Below, one piece after another: positions 50,617-60,367 of a DNA stretch of 64,000 nt. This DNA comes from Sporomusa acidovorans (GTDB taxonomy: Bacteria; Bacillota; Negativicutes; Sporomusales; Sporomusaceae): the NCBI RefSeq assembly GCF_900101845.1, contig NZ_FNAM01000008.1:81368-145367 (forward strand), given 5' to 3'. Both the position numbers and the translations under genes were made by a program. Each line of letters starts with the position of its first letter. Positions within the stretch are counted from its first letter, which is position 1. The notes below the pieces were generated by a model. That model was given only the letters and a program-made list of their open reading frames with translations. It was not told the DNA's origin and made no database searches.

Positions 50617-52191
50617 TTATTGCTCTAATGTCCAGTCCTGAACATTCCACATAACGCCTACTGCATGATGGCCTAGAATACGCTCTGTTGAAATACCGCT
50701 GAGCTTAGGCGTTGCAACAAAGTTGCCATCTAGATAAGCAAGCATAATATAGGCCGGGTCCTTGGCCCATTCTTCCTGAAATTTATTATAGGCCGCTTTA
50801 CGGGCACTCTGTTCCAAGCTTTCCCTCGCTTTTATCAAGTACTCATCCATGACCGGATTGGTATAGTGTGTATAGTTGCCGCTCGCCCCTGTAGCAAAAA
50901 ACGCATACGTTCCGTTATCCGGATCGAACGGGGCTGCCTGACCGATTAAGAAGCTCTCCAGGGTATTCCAGTTTAACTTCTGTACAATGTTGACCTTCAT
51001 TTCCACGCCGACGGCTTTAAACTGCTGGGCCGCTATATTGGCGATATCAATCCGTTCTTTTTCAAATTCGCGTACATCTACGCTAAAAGACAGCCGCTGG
51101 CCATTTTTTTCATAAATTCCGTCCGGACCTTTTTTCCAGCCCAGTGCTTCCACTTGTTGTTTGAATGTTTCCGGATTGTAATTAAACGTGTCAATTTCCG
51201 GATTATTGTAAATCTTATTGCGCTGAATAGGACTATAGGCCACGCATCCCTGGCCGGTCAACAGACTTTTTACAATCGCTTCCTTGTCCAGTGCATAGCC
51301 AAGAATAGGAATCAACTCGCGGTTTTCCCGCCAAAACGGCTTTTGGTAATTAGGGGCAATTGCCCGATAATCGGCGGTAACAAAATCATAGACTTTGAAA
51401 TTCTTATCATTACGGAACCCCTGGGTATTCTGCGCGTTCAGCCAGGCAAGATCCAACTCGCCTGATTTAACCTGCATGGCCCGGGCATTTTCATCCGGAA
51501 CAATTTTGAAAATAATTTTGTCAATAGCAGGCACTTTATCGTAGTAGGCTTCATTTTTCACAACCGTAATACTCTGACCGACTTCCCAGCCGGCGAATTT
51601 ATAACGGCCGGTGCCAATAGGATGCTGGTTAAATGGATCGGTCATAATATCTTTGCCTGCCAGGAGATGTTTCGGTAAGATGCCGATTGTCAAATAGTCA
51701 AGCATCGCGGCATTCGGCTTCGACAATTTAACCTGAACGGTATTGGCATCCAACACAGTAACCGCTGAAATTTCCTTATAGTTGTCGGTAATCGAAGCTT
51801 CGAGCGTCTTGGACTGCGTAAGCAAATCCAAGGTGAATTTGACATCATCGGCCGTAAAGGGCTGGCCGTCATGCCAGGTTACGCCCTGACGCAGCTTAAA
51901 CGTATAGGTGAGCGTACCTTGATCAAAATTACAGCTTTCCGCCAAATCCGGAACCGGTTGACCACTGGCATCGTATTTCATTAAACCGGAAAAAATGATA
52001 TCCGGCAATTCGTCGTGCGAATTCAGAACCGGGTTAATTGTTGTATAATCACCACTGGCAAAATTCAAAACCGAACCGGCAGTTGCTTGTTGGGAAGCCG
52101 GTTTGCCGGACCCGCAGCCGGTGAGGCCCAAACACACAAGAACTGTTGTGATAAGAATGATCCATTTTTTTGTTTGTTTTTGAATATCCAT
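50617..52191 (-). CDS. Substrate-binding lipoprotein of the Nik/Opp ABC importer
   Basis: The 524-residue protein has a lipoprotein signal peptide with lipobox LTGC at about residues 23-26 and an SBP_bac_5 body: LNFASGDYTTINPVLNSHDE, QGVTWHDGQPFTADDVKFTL, IGTGRYKFAGWEVGQ and the late FDPDNGTYAFFATGAS. It captures substrate outside the inner membrane for the two permeases. SBP_bac_5 proteins bind peptides, nickel or Ni-histidine. Nickel is suggested here only by the genomic context. Confidence 0.92.
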   Translation of the reverse strand: MDIQKQTKKWIILITTVLVCLGLTGCGSGKPASQQATAGSVLNFASGDYTTINPVLNSHDELPDIIFSGLMKYDASGQPVPDLAESCNFDQGTLTYTFKLRQGVTWHDGQPFTADDVKFTLDLLTQSKTLEASITDNYKEISAVTVLDANTVQVKLSKPNAAMLDYLTIGILPKHLLAGKDIMTDPFNQHPIGTGRYKFAGWEVGQSITVVKNEAYYDKVPAIDKIIFKIVPDENARAMQVKSGELDLAWLNAQNTQGFRNDKNFKVYDFVTADYRAIAPNYQKPFWRENRELIPILGYALDKEAIVKSLLTGQGCVAYSPIQRNKIYNNPEIDTFNYNPETFKQQVEALGWKKGPDGIYEKNGQRLSFSVDVREFEKERIDIANIAAQQFKAVGVEMKVNIVQKLNWNTLESFLIGQAAPFDPDNGTYAFFATGASGNYTHYTNPVMDEYLIKARESLEQSARKAAYNKFQEEWAKDPAYIMLAYLDGNFVATPKLSGISTERILGHHAVGVMWNVQDWTLEQ

Positions 52192-52229
52192 TATCTTCTC
52201 CTTAAGTATATTATTACCTACAGTGCCGT

Positions 52230-53135
52230 CTATAAATTGCTGGACTTTTTATTGGCTTCGCCGCGCAGGTAGTGCCCAATGTTCGTAATACACAAAAGCG
52301 TCAAGACAATGAAGGCTCCGGGTATCACAATGACCCACCAGGAATCAGTCAAGAGAGCCTTATTGGCAAGCGACAGCATACTCCCCCAGGAAACAATATC
52401 AACCGGCAGTCCCAGTCCTAAAAAGCTTAAAGTGGATTCCATCATAATACAGCTGCTTACGCTTGAAACTACCATGAACATGATTGCAGAAACAAAGTTC
52501 GGCAACAAATGCTTGTACAATATACGGGGAAATGGTGTCCCGATGGAACGCGCTGCCAGCATGTATTCACTGCTTTGGATCTGCCTTACTTCACTGCGCA
52601 CAAGCCGGGCGAGGCTCATCCAGCCGGTCAAGCCGATAACAACGGCAATAGAAAAGGCGGTCGGCGTTCCCATAATCGATAAAAGCAGCAGAATCATCAG
52701 CAGGGTCGGTATGCTGCTGAACATTTCGGCCGCCCGCATCATCAGTTGATCCAGCCATTGGGCGGCAGTACCGCTAATACAGCCGTAAAATACCCCCACA
52801 ACGGTAAGAATACACGTACCTAACAGGCCGATGAATAGGGATATCCGGCCACCATACCAGATAATTGAAAAAATATCCCTTCCCAGTGAATCTGTGCCAA
52901 AATAAAATTCAGCATTCGGTGCTTCATTTAAATGATTAAGATAAAAATTCGTAGGATCATGATTCATAATCTGTCCGGCAAAAATACACCCTAGCACGAT
53001 TATGCTTAAAACGAAAACCGAAACAACAGGCTTTTCCCGCCACCGCTGCTGCCATATAGTGTTTTTTTTCGCCGGCGCCGTTTGGCGCTGATACTGTGCC
53101 CCGACAATTATAAATGCTTCATTGGTTTTGTCCAT
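52230..53135 (-). CDS. ABC importer permease (NikC/OppC type)
   Basis: The 301-residue protein has an N-terminal helix (PVVSVFVLSIIVLGCIFAG), the OppC signature FGTDSLGRDIFSIIWYGGRI and five further helices, with the EAA-like loop LARLVRSEVRQIQSSEYMLA. Its start overlaps the end of the NikB-type gene by 28 bases, so the two are coupled. It forms the channel with that partner. Confidence 0.93.
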   Translation of the reverse strand: MDKTNEAFIIVGAQYQRQTAPAKKNTIWQQRWREKPVVSVFVLSIIVLGCIFAGQIMNHDPTNFYLNHLNEAPNAEFYFGTDSLGRDIFSIIWYGGRISLFIGLLGTCILTVVGVFYGCISGTAAQWLDQLMMRAAEMFSSIPTLLMILLLLSIMGTPTAFSIAVVIGLTGWMSLARLVRSEVRQIQSSEYMLAARSIGTPFPRILYKHLLPNFVSAIMFMVVSSVSSCIMMESTLSFLGLGLPVDIVSWGSMLSLANKALLTDSWWVIVIPGAFIVLTLLCITNIGHYLRGEANKKSSNL

Positions 53136-54103
53136 AAGCCGGCCTCCTGCACCCGCATGCGCGGATCGATCTGCTCATTAACGGTCTGTGCCAATAAGCT
53201 GGACACTATAATCAATGCCCCGGTAATCAATACCACGAGCATCAGCAAATTATAGTCATGGTATTTGGCACTTTCTATCGACAGCGCCCCGATGCCCGGA
53301 TAGGCAAATACGGCTTCCACAACGTAAGTTCCGCTCAAAACATGCGATACGGAAATTGCCATAATGCTGAAGATGGAAGGTGCCACATTACGCAGGCAAT
53401 GGCGCCAGACAATCTGATGCCGGGTCAGCCCCTTGGCCTTAGCCAACAAAACATAGTCTTTGCGGACCTCATCAAGCAGCTTGTTGCGAATCATGTAGGT
53501 ATAGTACCATAGATGGCTTGTAACCATTACAGTCAGCGGCAAAATCATATGCTCCAGGCGGCTAGCGATATTTCCCGCCTGCCCGCTATCATAAGCACCG
53601 CCGCTAGGCAGCCAGTGCAAATTTACACTGAACACAAGAATTAATAGTAAGCCCAGCCAAAACGGCGGCAAATAATAGACAATGGTACCCAGCTTGCAGA
53701 TGAACCGGTCCACCCATGTCTCTTCGTGCAATGCGCAAAACACCGCCAATAAAACCGCTAGAAAAAATACCAGCCCATAAGCAATGGTGCCAAGCAGGAG
53801 CGTATTGCCAATCAGCGCGCCCAGGATAGCAATCGCCGGCTTCCTGTATTTAAAGGAAATACCAAAGTCGCCCTGCGCGGCATTACTCAGCCATTTTCCG
53901 TATTGTACAGGCAAGGGCGCATTGAGCCCCAGGCGGGCCCGTGCCGCCTCCTGCTCAACCATACTCATTTGTTCTACCCTGTCACCGTAAAATGACTGGA
54001 GCGGATCGCCAGGAGCCAGGCGAGACAAGATAAATACAAAAACCGATAACACCAACATAAAGAAAATGAAAGCGATGACTTTCCTACCGATATTTAAAAA
54101 CAT
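53108..54103 (-). CDS. ABC importer permease (NikB/OppB type)
   Basis: The 331-residue protein starts with a helix (IAFIFFMLVLSVFVFILSRL) and APGDPLQSFYGDR, typical of OppB/NikB. The EAA loop reads NKLLDEVRKDYVLLAKAKGL. It has six helices. It is the first gene of the importer operon; GGAGGTGG lies shortly before the ATG and just after a leader terminator hairpin. Confidence 0.93.
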   Translation of the reverse strand: MFLNIGRKVIAFIFFMLVLSVFVFILSRLAPGDPLQSFYGDRVEQMSMVEQEAARARLGLNAPLPVQYGKWLSNAAQGDFGISFKYRKPAIAILGALIGNTLLLGTIAYGLVFFLAVLLAVFCALHEETWVDRFICKLGTIVYYLPPFWLGLLLILVFSVNLHWLPSGGAYDSGQAGNIASRLEHMILPLTVMVTSHLWYYTYMIRNKLLDEVRKDYVLLAKAKGLTRHQIVWRHCLRNVAPSIFSIMAISVSHVLSGTYVVEAVFAYPGIGALSIESAKYHDYNLLMLVVLITGALIIVSSLLAQTVNEQIDPRMRVQEAGLWTKPMKHL

Positions 54104-54137
54104 TGACCGTCACCCACCTCACGCCACCTCCAAAATA

Positions 54138-54189
54138 AAAACCACGAAGATCTACGGTTAATTCTTAACCGTAACACCTTCGTGGTTTT
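54138..54189 (-). terminator. Leader hairpin/attenuator before the importer operon
   Basis: AAAACCACGAAG (54138-54149) pairs with CTTCGTGGTTTT (54178-54189), and inside ACGGTTAA pairs with TTAACCGT. On the minus strand the stem is followed by TTTTTATTTT and then the nikB-type ribosome site. A promoter-like TGATATAAT lies just upstream, so the leader is little more than this hairpin. Confidence 0.8.
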
Positions 54190-54580
54190 ATTCGCATTAT
54201 ATCACTGTATCAAAAAATTATTTAGTCAGTCTTCTTGACTGTGTTCGTTAAAATAATAACATAATCTTAGTCGATTGACAATAAGAAATTTTCACAACTT
54301 TTACCCACAACTTTTAGGTAAATTGCAATATTAAATTAATCATTCTGGCAATTGCCTTTTGTAAAGATATGTTTATATTGTTTTCTGCACGTAAGGCGGG
54401 ACGGTGGAAGTGTCTTATTAACTCAAATTAAGACGAGTACCACCGTCTCTGTCTTTGCGGTGTCTTTTCCTGCGTAGATGCCCGCTTGTTCAATAACTGC
54501 TGTAATTAGAATGAGTCAGAGAACCGTTACCTGGCGCATTTAACGTGACTATCACAAAGATGTATGTTTTCGTTTCCATT
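54190..54580. other. Intergenic stretch between importer and MFS genes
   Basis: It contains an extended -10 box TGATATAAT for the importer operon (minus strand; ATTATA at 54196-54201), AT-rich DNA and the inverted repeat GACGGTGG..GTCTTA / TAAGAC..CCACCGTC (54400-54447), which may terminate the MFS gene. No gene is visible. Confidence 0.5.
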
Positions 54581-56035
54581 TTATTTACTATCTCCATTTT
54601 CTATCATCTTTTTGTTTTTTGACTTATCAAGTCTGTAAGCAGTCAATGCCGCCCCAATAATGCATAGTGCCATTAAAATCAGGTAATCATTTTTCATGCC
54701 GTAAACGAACACATCATCTCTGCCTTGTACATAGTCAGACACAGCATACCCTAGCTTACTTCCCATAAAGCAGTATAGAAGGGTAGTAGACAGGACAATT
54801 CCAACATATTGTCCAAGATTGCGTACCAACGAATTGACACTGCCGCCTATTCCGAGTTTGCTTTTCGGACAAGCGGACATAATAAGAGAGTTGTTGGCAG
54901 GTTGAAAAAAAGACTGTCCAACAGCCATAATCGTTAAAAAGATTGCGCAAATCAGAACAGATGAATGTATGCTGAGGAAAGACATAAGTAAGAAACTTGC
55001 AGCCATTACAAATAGCCCAATCAATGTTAAAATTTCTGCTCCGATTTTGTCAGCCAAAGTTCCGCAAAATGCCGAGAGAATAGCGATAATAAGTGGAGCT
55101 ATCATCATCAAGAGTCCAGAACTGGATGGTGACAGTTTAAGCGTATCTTGGAAATAAAACGGTAACAGCAATGTGTAAGCGGCAATACAGACGAATGAAA
55201 TTAATGCACAAATCAGACTCAGAGAGAACAATTGGTTATTAAAAAGACTAATATCCAAAAGCGGCTGTACCTTCTTCTTTTCAAATTCTATAAACAAAGC
55301 GCTAACAATAAGGGCTAACAGAATAGCTCCCACTATGTACGGATTCGAGAATCCTGTTTTTTGCGCTTGTATCAGTGCACCAAACAGAAGCATTGTACCC
55401 AAGAATTGAAGAATGGAACCAGTTTTGTCAATATGTTGTCCAAAAGTTTTTTTATCCTTCGGAAGGTATTTTAACCCAAGAACAAAAATCACCGCACCGA
55501 TTGGCACTTTGATATAGAAAATAAAATTCCAACTCAGCACCGAGACAATCAAACCACCAAGTGGCGATCCAATCATAGTACCGAGAGCTACAGCCGAGGC
55601 CAAAATACCAAGAGCCTTACCCCTTCCTTCATTCGGATACAGTTGTGTAATAATCCCTTGATTATTAGCCATATAGGCGGAAGCACCTATGCCTTGAATA
55701 AACCGGCATATAATAAGCGGAAAAAGGGAATCGCACAGACCGCAAAGCAGTGTGCCTATGGTAAATAAAAGAGTTCCACAATTGAACACCTTTGATTTTC
55801 CAACGATATCTCCTAATCTTCCGAAAAAAAGCAGTGTGGAACAAATAATCATAACATAGCTTGCGATGACCCACTCAATGGAAGACAGCGGAACCACAAG
55901 ACTTTTCGACATTACTGGTAGGGCAATGTTAACAATGCTTGAATCCAGTGTGGCCAAAAAGGACATTGCCACTACGACAAATAGAGTAATGCCCTTTTTT
56001 TGTGGTTCATTTGAAATTGGTACTTGCATGTTCAT
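54581..56035 (-). CDS. MFS multidrug efflux transporter, DHA2 (EmrB/QacA) type
   Basis: The protein of about 484 residues has 14 hydrophobic segments. It begins near ITLFVVVAMSFLATLDSSIV followed by NIALPVM, the DHA2 hallmark, and has motif A FGRLGDIVGKSKVF and motif C-like SAVALGTMIGSPLGGLIV. The start is uncertain: TTG at 56065 or ATG at 56035, the latter with AAAGAAG near it. A divergent AraC regulator lies immediately upstream and probably controls it. Confidence 0.92.
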   Translation of the reverse strand: MNMQVPISNEPQKKGITLFVVVAMSFLATLDSSIVNIALPVMSKSLVVPLSSIEWVIASYVMIICSTLLFFGRLGDIVGKSKVFNCGTLLFTIGTLLCGLCDSLFPLIICRFIQGIGASAYMANNQGIITQLYPNEGRGKALGILASAVALGTMIGSPLGGLIVSVLSWNFIFYIKVPIGAVIFVLGLKYLPKDKKTFGQHIDKTGSILQFLGTMLLFGALIQAQKTGFSNPYIVGAILLALIVSALFIEFEKKKVQPLLDISLFNNQLFSLSLICALISFVCIAAYTLLLPFYFQDTLKLSPSSSGLLMMIAPLIIAILSAFCGTLADKIGAEILTLIGLFVMAASFLLMSFLSIHSSVLICAIFLTIMAVGQSFFQPANNSLIMSACPKSKLGIGGSVNSLVRNLGQYVGIVLSTTLLYCFMGSKLGYAVSDYVQGRDDVFVYGMKNDYLILMALCIIGAALTAYRLDKSKNKKMIENGDSK

Positions 56036-56174
56036 TTCAACTTCTTTCGATTTAGAATAGCTCAATTTTGCAGTTTACATGAATCTGTTTCTTGTTCTAT
56101 AATAGTCTTAAAATCAGTCAGTTTCTATAATTGTGTTGCTGATATTTAGCACAATATTGACATGGGGCTTGAAA

Positions 56175-57047
56175 ATGAAAGATTATAAAGATTACTTTTA
56201 TAAAAAAATGCCGGACGTTCATTTTGGTGTAGATATTTTTCTAAAAAACGACTTAGCTCGCGAGCAGAAGCTAAAAACGCATTGGCATGAGCATATGCAG
56301 ATGTATTATTTTATTTGCGGTAGTGCAATGCTTGAATGCAACATGAAACGGTTTATCGTGCGCTCTCAAGATATTGTTGTTATTAACAGCAATGAACTGC
56401 ATTATATGGAGAGCCTCTCAGACGATTTGCAGTTTTATGTCATCCGAGTTGATCTTCCTTTCCTTTTTAGTAACCAAGTAGACTTATGCCAGACGAAATA
56501 TCTCGCTCCCTTATCGCAAAATCGGATAACACTTCGCAACTTGATTCGAGACGACACGGAAGTATTGAATTGTGTAGTAAAAACAATTGACGAGTATTCC
56601 ACAAAAAGAATAGGTTTTGAACTTGCAGTAAAATCCTCTATTTACCAATTGATTGTCCTGCTGCTTAGGGGACACATTCACAAAATTATGTCAAGTGATG
56701 AATTTTCTTCAAGAGTAAACAGCCTTAAACGGTTTGACACAATCCTTAAATTTATTGCTGCACATTACACAGAAAAAATATCCGTAAAAGATCTTGCAGA
56801 AAAAGCAAATATCACGGTTTTCTATTTCTGCCGAATATTTAAACAGCTTACCGGAAAAACGATGACTGATTATATTAATGAACTGCGGCTAGAAAAATCG
56901 CTTGAATATTTGCAAAGTAATGATCTTAACATTACAGAAGTAGCGTTAAATTGCGGATTTGAAGGCGTAAATTATTACAGTCGCCTATTCCGCAAGCATT
57001 ATCATATTTCACCGACGAAATTTAGAGAAAACAATATGGAGAAGTAA
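56175..57047 (+). CDS. AraC-family regulator divergent from the MFS gene
   Basis: The 290-residue protein has an N-terminal cupin domain (about 20-120; LKTHWHEHMQMYYFICGSAM and VVINSNELHY) and a C-terminal AraC domain (about 190-290) with ISVKDLAEKANITVFYFCRI and NITEVALNCGFEGVNYYSRL, ending SPTKFRE. Both helix-turn-helix motifs are intact. The ATG at 56175 starts the cupin domain; the upstream frame to 56133 adds a hydrophobic stretch without a ribosome site. It probably senses the substrate of the divergent exporter. Confidence 0.9.
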   Translation: MKDYKDYFYKKMPDVHFGVDIFLKNDLAREQKLKTHWHEHMQMYYFICGSAMLECNMKRFIVRSQDIVVINSNELHYMESLSDDLQFYVIRVDLPFLFSNQVDLCQTKYLAPLSQNRITLRNLIRDDTEVLNCVVKTIDEYSTKRIGFELAVKSSIYQLIVLLLRGHIHKIMSSDEFSSRVNSLKRFDTILKFIAAHYTEKISVKDLAEKANITVFYFCRIFKQLTGKTMTDYINELRLEKSLEYLQSNDLNITEVALNCGFEGVNYYSRLFRKHYHISPTKFRENNMEK

Positions 57048-57307
57048 ATCCAAAGTTTTATAATTGGTATGGGAAAAGTGTATAATCTTGGACTTTTAGC
57101 TTTATCTAAAGCTCTCTATTGGAAACCAAATCAAAAGAATTGCAGACTGTGTAGAAAGCCCTCTATGTCTGAATGTTCCCAAACAAATTGACAATAAGAA
57201 AATAATAAATTTTCCAATGAAATTATACTTTCAGTTATTATTTAAGAATATTCCTATTTACCGGCCATATATATTTATCAATTGATAACCCATCAGGAGG
57301 GCGCGGT

Positions 57308-58240
57308 ATGCAGGATTTTAACACCATTTTTCTTAGTATTATCATTGAAGCACTTCCGCTGGTGCTTGCGGGAGTGTTTGTTTCTGCCTTTATTCACACC
57401 TTTGTTCCGGCGGAATGGATTCAACGAGTCTTGCCGCGCAAACGTCTGGCAGGCATTATTGCCGCCAGTTTACTGGGAGTGTTTTTACCGCTATGCGAAT
57501 GCGGCATGGTACCGGTCATACGCCGGTTAATTCATAAGGGAGTCCCGCCTTATATTGCTATCGCCTTTATGTTATCGGCTCCCATCATTAACCCGCTTGT
57601 TGCCTGGTCTACTTATCTGGCGTTTTCCGCCTTTCCGTCGATGGTTCTCTATCGCCTGCTCGGGGCTTTTACCGCTGTTATTATTATCGCCTTCATCATG
57701 AGCGCCAGCCGCACGCGCCAGGTGCTCGCCGGCGGTGAGACAGCAGCTACCTGCTGCGGCGGACATCATGCTCACAGTCCTCATACCTCGCCCGCCGGGT
57801 TCCCGGCTAACTGCCGCATGATGCTTTATCACGCCTGTGATGATTTTTTTGATATGGGCCGGTTTCTGCTCGTAGGTTCGTTCCTGGCAGCCTTCATCCA
57901 GGTAACTGTCCCGCGTCTGACGCTCTTAAACTATGGGCAGGACCCTATTTATTCAGTCGGCGGCATGATGGTGTTTGCCTTCCTGCTCTCCGTTTGTTCT
58001 CAGGCTGACGCGTTTATTGCGGCGCCTTTTCTGGAGCATTTTAGCACCGGTTCACTGGCTGCTTTCTTAATCTTCGGGCCAATGCTGGATGTGAAAAATA
58101 CCATTATGCTGTTTACTGTTTTTAAGCCGCTGTTCACGCTTACACTCATCTTCATCATTACCGCCGTTGTCCTTGGCGTAAGCCTGTCCATGCTTTACTT
58201 TCCTCAGCTATGGGAGGTGATTTGTTTTGTTCCTGTTTAA
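57308..58240 (+). CDS. YraQ/UPF0718-family permease
   Basis: The 310-residue membrane protein has about eight helices. Conserved parts are LPLCECGMVPVIRRLIHKGV and AFMLSAPIINPLV, and the second half CSQADAFIAAPFLEHFSTGS. A cysteine/histidine cluster (TCCGGHHAHSPHTSP) lies in the central cytoplasmic or external loop and could bind metal. This family pairs with TIGR03943 proteins, as here; the B. subtilis pair YcgR/YcgQ is zinc-controlled. AGGAGGGC precedes the ATG. The substrate is unknown. Confidence 0.9.
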   Translation: MQDFNTIFLSIIIEALPLVLAGVFVSAFIHTFVPAEWIQRVLPRKRLAGIIAASLLGVFLPLCECGMVPVIRRLIHKGVPPYIAIAFMLSAPIINPLVAWSTYLAFSAFPSMVLYRLLGAFTAVIIIAFIMSASRTRQVLAGGETAATCCGGHHAHSPHTSPAGFPANCRMMLYHACDDFFDMGRFLLVGSFLAAFIQVTVPRLTLLNYGQDPIYSVGGMMVFAFLLSVCSQADAFIAAPFLEHFSTGSLAAFLIFGPMLDVKNTIMLFTVFKPLFTLTLIFIITAVVLGVSLSMLYFPQLWEVICFVPV

Positions 58241-58991
58241 AATCTCAGGCGAAAACATATTAAAATTTCTTATACTGATAGGATTTAGCCTGTTGTTTTA
58301 CAATACACTGACAACACCTGCCCTGTCCCAGGTAATCAGTCCGCAGTTTATTGGCAACGCCAAACTGGGATTTGCCCTGCTGCTGGCACTTACAGCTATT
58401 CAACTAGTTAAAACACTCGACCGGCATCATAATAGTTCCTGCGGCTGTCATCATAATGCCAGCCGGCTGGGCTATATTATATTTATCGCTACCCTGACGC
58501 TTGGCCTGCTTGTTCCTATCAGCCCGCTGGGCGCAACGACCGCCTCGCAGAAAGGGATTAAGTTTATGCAGACCGGTATCGCCACTCCGGTCAGTTTACC
58601 CGTACTGCCGGCTGAACAACCTGCCTTACTCATAACCGATGAAAACCATGTCAAGTATGTGACTGCCTGCTACGAAAATACGGCCGCCTTTACCGGGAAA
58701 ACTATCAGCATCAAAGGGTTTGTCTGCCGGCCTGACCAATTATCCTCTCAGCAATTTCTCGTCGCCCGCTTTGAAATATCCTGCTGCGCTGCCGATGCCG
58801 TTCCCAGCGGACTCATGGTGGAATGGCCTGACGGCCAGTCTGTAAAAAATGACAGTTGGGTAGAAGTCCATGGCAAACTGGATACTTTTGACTATCTCGG
58901 CAACAAGCTGCCGGTGGTCAGGGCCACCCAAGTGATTCCTATTCAACCGTTGGCGACGCCTTATGTGTATACTAACAATTATCTCAAATAA
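58227..58991 (+). CDS. TIGR03943 (YcgQ-like) partner of the YraQ permease
   Basis: The 254-residue protein has three N-terminal hydrophobic segments (FLILIGFSLLFYNTL; LLLALTAIQLVK; IIFIATLTLGLLVPI) with a HHNSSCGCHHNAS cluster between the second and third. A soluble C-terminal domain follows (about 145-254; TISIKGFVCRPDQL, RFEISCCAADAVPSG, WVEVHGKLDTF). It starts 14 bases before the stop of the permease gene. Histidine/cysteine clusters in both partners suggest a metal-related function. Confidence 0.88.
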   Translation: MFLFKISGENILKFLILIGFSLLFYNTLTTPALSQVISPQFIGNAKLGFALLLALTAIQLVKTLDRHHNSSCGCHHNASRLGYIIFIATLTLGLLVPISPLGATTASQKGIKFMQTGIATPVSLPVLPAEQPALLITDENHVKYVTACYENTAAFTGKTISIKGFVCRPDQLSSQQFLVARFEISCCAADAVPSGLMVEWPDGQSVKNDSWVEVHGKLDTFDYLGNKLPVVRATQVIPIQPLATPYVYTNNYLK

Positions 58992-59047
58992 ACGTTTAAG
59001 TGACCTGCATTTTTTTGTGTACCTTTTATGACAGGCGTATCATAGAC

Positions 59048-59084
59048 CAAAACCCGAAAGTCTATCCAAGACCTTCGGGTTTTG
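59048..59084. terminator. Bidirectional terminator between convergent genes
   Basis: CAAAACCCGAA (59048-59058) and TTCGGGTTTTG (59074-59084) form the stem, with GTC/GAC inside, between the YcgQ-like gene and the leucine dehydrogenase gene. Confidence 0.88.
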
Positions 59085-59097
59085 AGTACCTCACTAA

Positions 59098-60174
59098 TTA
59101 GTATTTTGTAGCGATTTTTTTTATGCTGCGCATCATTTGAATACGTTCCTCAGCCAGTACATCTGCCGCTTTGCAGGTCGGAATATGATCCCGTTTGGCA
59201 ATAGCAATTACTTTTTCAATGTTGTTATAGACCGTACTAACCTTCCGCATTGCCCGGTCATGGTTATAGCCGCCATCGAGCAGTTCGTCATAAACATTCA
59301 TAACACCACCGGCGTTAATAATAAAGTCCGGCGCATACAGGATTCCCTTAGAATCAATAACATCGCCATGACGGGCTTCTTTTAACTGATTATTGGCAGC
59401 ACCGGCAATGACGCGGCATTTCAGTTGCGGGATAGTTTCGTCATTAATAATTGCACCTAACGCGCACGGGGCAAAAATATCGCAGGCTGCACTATAAATC
59501 TTATTCGGGGCGACAGCTTCAACATTAAACTCTTTGACTACCTGCTGCACATTTTCCTCGCAAATATCGGTTACAATGAGGTTAGCACCTTCTTCATGCA
59601 GATATTTGCATAACGTATACCCCACATGTCCAAGCCCCTGTACAGCAACCGTTTTTTCTGCCAGTGAGTCCGTACCCCAAACTTCATTGGCGCAAGCCTT
59701 AATTCCTCGCCAGGTTCCATAAGCGGTAACCGGGGAAGGGTCTCCACTCGAACGGGCAATAGAACCTAAACCTGCGACATGGTTTGTTTCCATGTTTATA
59801 TATTCCATATCTTCAACCGTCGTGCCAACATCTTCCGCTGTAATGTAACGGCCGTTCAGCCCCTCAACAAAGCGGCCGAAGGCACGAAACATTGCTTCAC
59901 TCTTATCTTTTTTGGAATCGCCAATAATAACTGCCTTAGCCCCCCCTAAATTCAGGCCGGCAGCTGCATTTTTATAACTCATTCCCCGTGCCAGGCGTAA
60001 AACATCAACAAGGGCCTCTTCCTCACTGGCATAGTTCCACATCCTGGTGCCGCCCAAAGCCGGTCCTAATGTAGTGTCATGAATACAAATAATCGCTTTC
60101 AACCCAGAGGCCGCATCATGACACATTACCAATTCTTCATACTCATATTTTCCCATGTACGCAAAAATTTCCAT
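59098..60174 (-). CDS. Leucine (branched-chain amino acid) dehydrogenase
   Basis: The 358-residue cytoplasmic enzyme deaminates leucine, valine or isoleucine to 2-oxo acids with NAD+. It begins [20 protein letters not shown] and has [13 protein letters not shown], the catalytic lysine in [11 protein letters not shown], the NAD site [13 protein letters not shown] and GAANNQL. It is close to Bacillus leucine dehydrogenase in length and motifs. The second of two ATGs (60174) is preferred for its spacing to GGGGG. A sigma-54 promoter lies 50 bases upstream, and the sigma-54 activator gene next to it points to amino-acid-induced expression. Confidence 0.93.
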   Translation of the reverse strand: MEIFAYMGKYEYEELVMCHDAASGLKAIICIHDTTLGPALGGTRMWNYASEEEALVDVLRLARGMSYKNAAAGLNLGGAKAVIIGDSKKDKSEAMFRAFGRFVEGLNGRYITAEDVGTTVEDMEYINMETNHVAGLGSIARSSGDPSPVTAYGTWRGIKACANEVWGTDSLAEKTVAVQGLGHVGYTLCKYLHEEGANLIVTDICEENVQQVVKEFNVEAVAPNKIYSAACDIFAPCALGAIINDETIPQLKCRVIAGAANNQLKEARHGDVIDSKGILYAPDFIINAGGVMNVYDELLDGGYNHDRAMRKVSTVYNNIEKVIAIAKRDHIPTCKAADVLAEERIQMMRSIKKIATKY

Positions 60175-60224
60175 ATGCATCTTCCCCCTAGTTTTTATTA
60201 AGAGCTGTGCTCGACATATTTTAA

Positions 60225-60242
60225 TTGCATAAAATATGCCAA
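60225..60242 (-). promoter_or_regulatory. Sigma-54 promoter of the leucine dehydrogenase gene
   Basis: The minus strand reads TTGGCATATTTTATGCAA. The -24 GG and -12 GC are exactly 10 bases apart, as sigma-54 requires. Transcription would start near 60214. Confidence 0.85.
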
Positions 60243-60328
60243 AACACATATCTGAAATTAAGAGTATGTCAAAGCTTGAAAACACCATTCTTTTTCAATT
60301 AAAAGCTAACTACAACAGAAAATTACAC

Positions 60329-60367
60329 TGCAAGTTCTTGCATCTCGTGCAAACACATGCAGTGCAA
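60329..60367. promoter_or_regulatory. Candidate enhancer site for the sigma-54 activator
   Basis: TGCAAG-TT-CTTGCA (60329-60342) is an inverted repeat. It is followed by GTGCAAACACATGCAGTGCA, which repeats the TGCA half sites. It lies about 100 bases upstream of the sigma-54 promoter, the usual place for an upstream activating sequence. Confidence 0.65.

Noticed and set aside
54400..54447. Riboswitch for the importer operon
   Set aside because: The inverted repeat is on the far side of the operon promoter, beside the MFS gene end. No known aptamer pattern was recognised.
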